DNA of 64,000 nucleotides from Darksidea phi. Its lineage: Eukaryota > Ascomycota > Dothideomycetes > Pleosporales > Lentitheciaceae. Position 1 is the stretch's first letter; each line of letters starts with the position of its first letter. The translations under genes were made by a program, and so were the position numbers. Location: positions 1-64,000 of the forward strand of contig JASJFT010000094.1 of NCBI GenBank assembly GCA_030770425.1. Reading direction: 5' to 3'. A model generated the notes under the pieces. It searched no databases and was not told where the DNA came from. It saw only the letters and a program-made list of their open reading frames with translations. Below are positions 59,251 to 64,000 of this stretch, in pieces.

Positions 59251-62200
59251 TAGTATAACTCTCTATTAAACCTTATTTATTAGTAGAAAGAGAAAAGGAA
59301 TATAATAATACGAATTACTAGTACTACGGTATAGTTATTAAATTAAAAGATTAATACTAGTATTAGTAGATCTAGGTAAAATAATAATACTAACTAGTTT
59401 ATAAGGATAGAAAAGGTATATAAGAGTAATATCTTTTAAAAGATTAAGAATACTAGATATACCCTCTTATTATTATTACTATATTTAGTCGAAACTTTAT
59501 TAGTTAATATTTAAAATAGTACTAGCTAGCTTTAAGTAATTATCCTTTAAATACCCTTAATTAAATAACTAACTACCTCTTAGGTAAGAAGAAAACTTAT
59601 TTAATAAAGAAAAAAAAAATTTCTAAGGTTAAAGATTTATTATTTATTAATATACTTACTAGTACTTCGGAGTAAGACTAGTCTAAAAAAGAAGAAAATA
59701 AGAAGGAAAGTAAGAAGATAAAATATAATTAAAAGAAGAGATATCTAATCTAATTAATTTAGAAGAAACTAGAGAAAAAGGGTATTTAGAAGAGTTATTA
59801 GTTCTATATTAAAATTAATAAAGTTAGCTTAGATAATAGCTCTAAGAGTAAAGATAAGTTAAATAATAATAAAGATAATATAATAAATTATAAACTTTAT
59901 TATCTAGAACTCTAAAAGAAGAAGTCTAAGAAGTTATTAGTATTAGTATTTAATTTATTAATCCTTAAAGTAATTACTATTTTAATTATAGATTAATCCT
60001 AGTAATTAATTAGTAAAAGAATAAATATCTATTTCTTATTTTTACTATATAATTTTAATATATTATTATTTACTAATACGAATATTATATAGTTCCTAGA
60101 GAACTACGAGTTTAGTATAAATAAAGTAGAATAAGATAAGTAAAATAAAAAGAAGTTCCTTTTCTATTTTTATAATTTATTTTAGAGAGTATATATTATT
60201 AAGATATATTATTATATATTTCTAGTATAAAATTAAACTATATTTAAATTAATACTCTAGAAGAAATATACTAGTAAAGATATTAAGTAGTAGAAAACTA
60301 TCTATATTTTTCTTAAATTATAGCTAGTAAAGGTCTATTAGTTACTTCTTCTACTTAATAAATACTATTACTAGTTTTTAATATATAGTAGTAGAGTATT
60401 AAACTAATTATAGATTATAGAGATTAAGTTTAAATAACTATTCTTTAAAGAGTTAAAATATAATAACTAGATAATAATTATATTTAGTATAGATAAAAAG
60501 TACTAATTAATTAATAAAGATATATATTTCTTTAAGCTAAAGAAGATATACTAGTACCTTTAATTATTATATAAATAAAAAGAAGCTATACTTATACTAA
60601 GCCTAGATACTAGTCTAGTAGCTAGCTAGCTAGCGCGTAGGGAGATTAAAGCTTATATTAAGTAGTAGCTTTTTTATCTAGTTAAGTTTATATATCCTTA
60701 GTAATAGGAGCTTATAGTACTATTAGAAAGATTAATAATAATTACTTAGCTACTATTTAATCCTTAGATTAAGTAGCTTATTAATAGTATAAAGAAATTA
60801 ATTTTAATTTAATAGTAATTTAATATCTAGTAATAGAGTACTTTTATAATCTAATTAGTATTTATATAAGAGAATAATTATTACTATACTTTTTATAAGT
60901 TAGTTAAATCTATCCTTTATTTTAAGTATAATAATAGATTATATATAAGCTTTTATAATTAGATATAAAATCTAAAGGTAGATATATAAATAATTAGTAA
61001 TTAGGAGTTCTAAAAGGTAGAATATATTATTTATAGGTTAATAGACTATTAAATCTAAGAATACCTTCTATAGAGGAAGCTTCTTAATAATAATTAGTAT
61101 TATAAGAAGAAGAATAAGGAGACTAACTAGTTTAAATAATATTATAGTTTATTTTATCTTTATAAAGAGAAGCTTTATAATTAAAGATTCTATATTATTC
61201 TTAATAATATATAGAAGTACTTTATTTTCTAGATAATAAAGTACTATAAAGTTATTAATATAGAGTTAGTAAGACTATTTATTAATATAAAAGAGCTTAA
61301 TAGAAAGAAGAACTATTTAATAACTAGTAATAACGTAAATACTATTAAAATAGTAAATAATACTATCGATAATAGGTTATTAGCCCTTAAGAAGGAGGAT
61401 TTAGAGAAGATTATAGCTTTTTATTATATACTATAGAAGTAATTAGTAATTAAGAGTACTAAAGTATTATTAATAGAAGTAAATAGTATTAAGATAAAAG
61501 GTTAGAATTATCCCCTTATAGTAGTTAATAAAGTATTAGATAACTACGTTATAAAGCTAAAGTTAAAGATAAAAGTTAAGAATATTAAATCTATTAATCT
61601 CCTAGTAGGAGAGATCGACGAAATAGAATAGTATTAATAAGTAATTAGAAAGTTCTATAACTCTATTCCTATATTTAATTTAAATAAAGAAGCTATAATA
61701 GATATAATAGGATAATTCTTAAATTAAAGAGTAATATTAGAAGTCTTAAGTTCGTAGATTATTCGGGTAAACTAGGAATTTTAACTAGTTATTAAAAGGA
61801 AGCTACTAAAGATAGTAATTATATAAATATCTACTAATAAAGAGTTAATATATATAGTTTAGTAATTAATAATAAGTTTAATTCTAGCTATTACTCTTTA
61901 GTAGGAAGTTCGTAGACTAACTATAACTATATTATTATCTTAGAACTAAGTTATTAATACTATATCAAAGCTTCTTAATACTACTAAGTAAGTAAGAAGT
62001 TAAAGTCTTATTAGTAAATTAGAAGAGATATATACTATAGATAGAAGAGGAATAATAATAGACTTAAATCTATTTATACTAATAAAGCTTTAGATTTTAA
62101 ATTTATATTTAGCTTAATAGATTAAAGAGGTACTTAAAGTATAAGTAGCTTAGTACTATTATAGATAATCTTTATAAAGTAATTCTTAATAGTAGTATAA

Positions 62201-64000
62201 AGTTAAATATAATATATCTTTTTACTATATAAGTATTAAATATTTATATTTAGAATAAAGACTAAGGTTATCTTCTACTTAAAGAGTATATTAGAATAAT
62301 TATTATTAATAAATTAATAAATAAATATATAGAGATAGTCTATAATATTTTAATAATAATTAGTACTATTATTATATCTATCTATTTTAAGATTATAAGG
62401 AACGTTTAAAGACTATTAATACTAGGTACTTTCTAATATATAGCTATACGTTTAGAGATAAAGTTTACTCTAATAAACTATTATTATTATAAAATTACTA
62501 TACTAGATAGGTAGAAGACTATTTTATTTTTTAGATTAGATTTAGCCTTAATAGCTAACTATAAAGTAGATAATAACCCTTTAAGAAAAGTCTAGGAAGT
62601 ATACCTTTTAGAATAATATATTTCTTATTTTATTAATACTTAAAACTTTAACTACTAGAGGATTAAGAGGGGTCTAATAGAGATATAAAGGATAATAGTA
62701 ATACTAATTTAAATAACTTAAATAACTATAACTATAATATTAATAAAGTAGAGGTTAAGAATATATTAGTTTTTATTAAAGTTAATACTATTAACTCTCT
62801 ATTAAAAGGAGAGGGTATTAAAGTAGTAAAAGAGAATAAAAAGAAGAAGGGTACTAAGGAGGTAGAAGAGGATATAGAGGAGAAAAAGAAGAAAGAAAAG
62901 AATAAAAAGAGAATAGAGATACTAGTACTTTAATAGTAGATAACTAGTAAAGAAGTAGATAAAGTAAAAGTATTAAAAGTATTAATAGTTAATTAGTACT
63001 AGTAGTATTTTAAATAAAATAGGTTAATTTATCTAAATAGCTATAATAAGAAGTTAGATTAAGATTTAGACTCTAATACTAAGGTTAAGTAAATACTTTT
63101 AGAAATAAACTAATATACTATAAGAAGGAATTAGTATTCTTAATAATAAAATAGATAAGTTAATACCCTCTATAAAATAGTTAATAAGAAGGTCTAACCT
63201 ATTAATAAGTTCTATAAGGATACTAAGATAGATTTTAAAAGAAAGAATTAGAGAGAAAGAGTTATTTAATAATAACTTAAGTATATATTACTAAGAAAGA
63301 TAGAAGTAGATATATTTAATAGAATTTTTAAGCCTAAGTATATAGACTTTTTAAGAGATTAGTAATTAATATCTAGTTAAATAAAGAAGATATATATTAA
63401 GAAGAATCTTTAACCTATTAAAGTAGAGCTTATATATAAGCTAATATACTATTAAGAGACTATTTTAATATAAGATTTCTTAAAAATAATAACTATTTAT
63501 TCTAATATAGTACCTTTATATTAGATTTAAATAGTACTTTATAAGATTTAATAAGTAAAAGACTTTTAATATCTTAAAAGACTTAAATTAATTACTATTT
63601 AAATAATCTATAAAAGAATTATCTAAGATACTTTTAAGATATATAATAGTTAATATTATAATTTATAATTTCTAGTATTTAAGAAGAATAGAAACTACTA
63701 ATTAATTAATAATACTTAAATCTTAAATAGTTTTACTAAGAGGGATATAAATCTTTTACCTTCTACTAATAAGTTTTTAAAGTAACTAGTAGGAAGAGTT
63801 ATTTATTTACTCTTTAATCTATTCTTAGATTATAACTAGATACTACTTTATATAAGTTTAAAGAATAAGATAGCTTTTTAGATATCTATCGGGCTAATAA
63901 GATAATATATTATCTTAATAAATATAACTAATTTAGTAGTAGTATTTTAAAAAGTAGTAATAAAGATTCTAAAGAAGTACTTCCCTAATATATTATTATT
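59251..64000. other. RIP-degraded repeat DNA, class not identified
   Basis: 4.7 kb of AT-rich sequence with nearly no CpA or TpG and no open frame. The start (tagtataactctctatta) may be a Gypsy 3' LTR. Further right, Lys/Glu-rich remnants on the plus strand (for example around 62810-62920) suggest a former coding sequence, but I cannot name a family. It continues past the window end. Confidence 0.4.

Overview
This window is filamentous-ascomycete nuclear DNA with a bipartite genome. A GC-balanced gene block (about 26.3-53.4 kb) sits between two AT-rich, gene-free blocks (1 to about 26.3 kb and about 53.45 kb to the end). The AT blocks have almost no CpA or TpG dinucleotides, which is the mark of repeat-induced point mutation (RIP, C-to-T mainly at CpA). 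The genes have short introns (about 40-65 bp, one of 129 bp) with GT...AG ends, and they include HET-domain and Zn(II)2Cys6 families typical of Pezizomycotina. AT isochores this strong fit a Dothideomycete such as a member of the Pleosporales. That placement is inference, not proof.

Left AT block: a decayed minus-strand Gypsy-type element (1-3340 and from 14171) is split inside its reverse transcriptase by a minus-strand Copia-type element (3346-14170, 251-bp LTRs, TSD ttata). The left LTR of that Copia element is split by another Copia-type element (3538-9545, 161-bp LTRs, TSD aaatt). A relative of the second element lies at about 19.77-24.80 kb and keeps 819 bp that the other copy lost. A pair of tRNA-like sequences lies near 25.77-25.92 kb.

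Gene block, left to right: HET-domain gene (+); secreted GH92 mannosidase (-, 5 exons); broken protein-kinase pseudogene (+); a short tandem repeat, then an unknown 203-aa gene (+); a Tc1/mariner transposase remnant (+); methylenetetrahydrofolate reductase, MET12-like (-); ACMSD/6-MSA-decarboxylase-like amidohydrolase (+); D-2-hydroxyglutarate dehydrogenase, DLD2-like (-); proteasome alpha4, PRE6 (+); a 122-aa CHY zinc-finger protein with a 5-nt first exon (-); WD40 plus inositol-polyphosphate 5-phosphatase (+); GFA-domain protein (+); a gene-poor 1.8 kb with a RIP-like patch; and a Zn(II)2Cys6 transcription factor (-, 6 exons) beside the right AT block. The central genes (MET12 to GFA) are housekeeping. 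The outer genes nearest the AT blocks (HET, kinase pseudogene, orphan, transcription factor) are accessory types. They do not look like one biosynthetic cluster.

Right AT block: a plus-strand Gypsy-type element with readable reverse transcriptase and RNase H (about 57.2-58.6 kb), followed by a possible polypurine tract and LTR near 59.25 kb, then about 4.7 kb of RIP-degraded repeat that I could not assign. No intact novel system was found. The most informative features are the dated nest of retroelements, the RIP knock-out of every readable reverse-transcriptase active site, the microhomology deletion between related Copia copies, and the kinase gene broken by a RIP-type stop.
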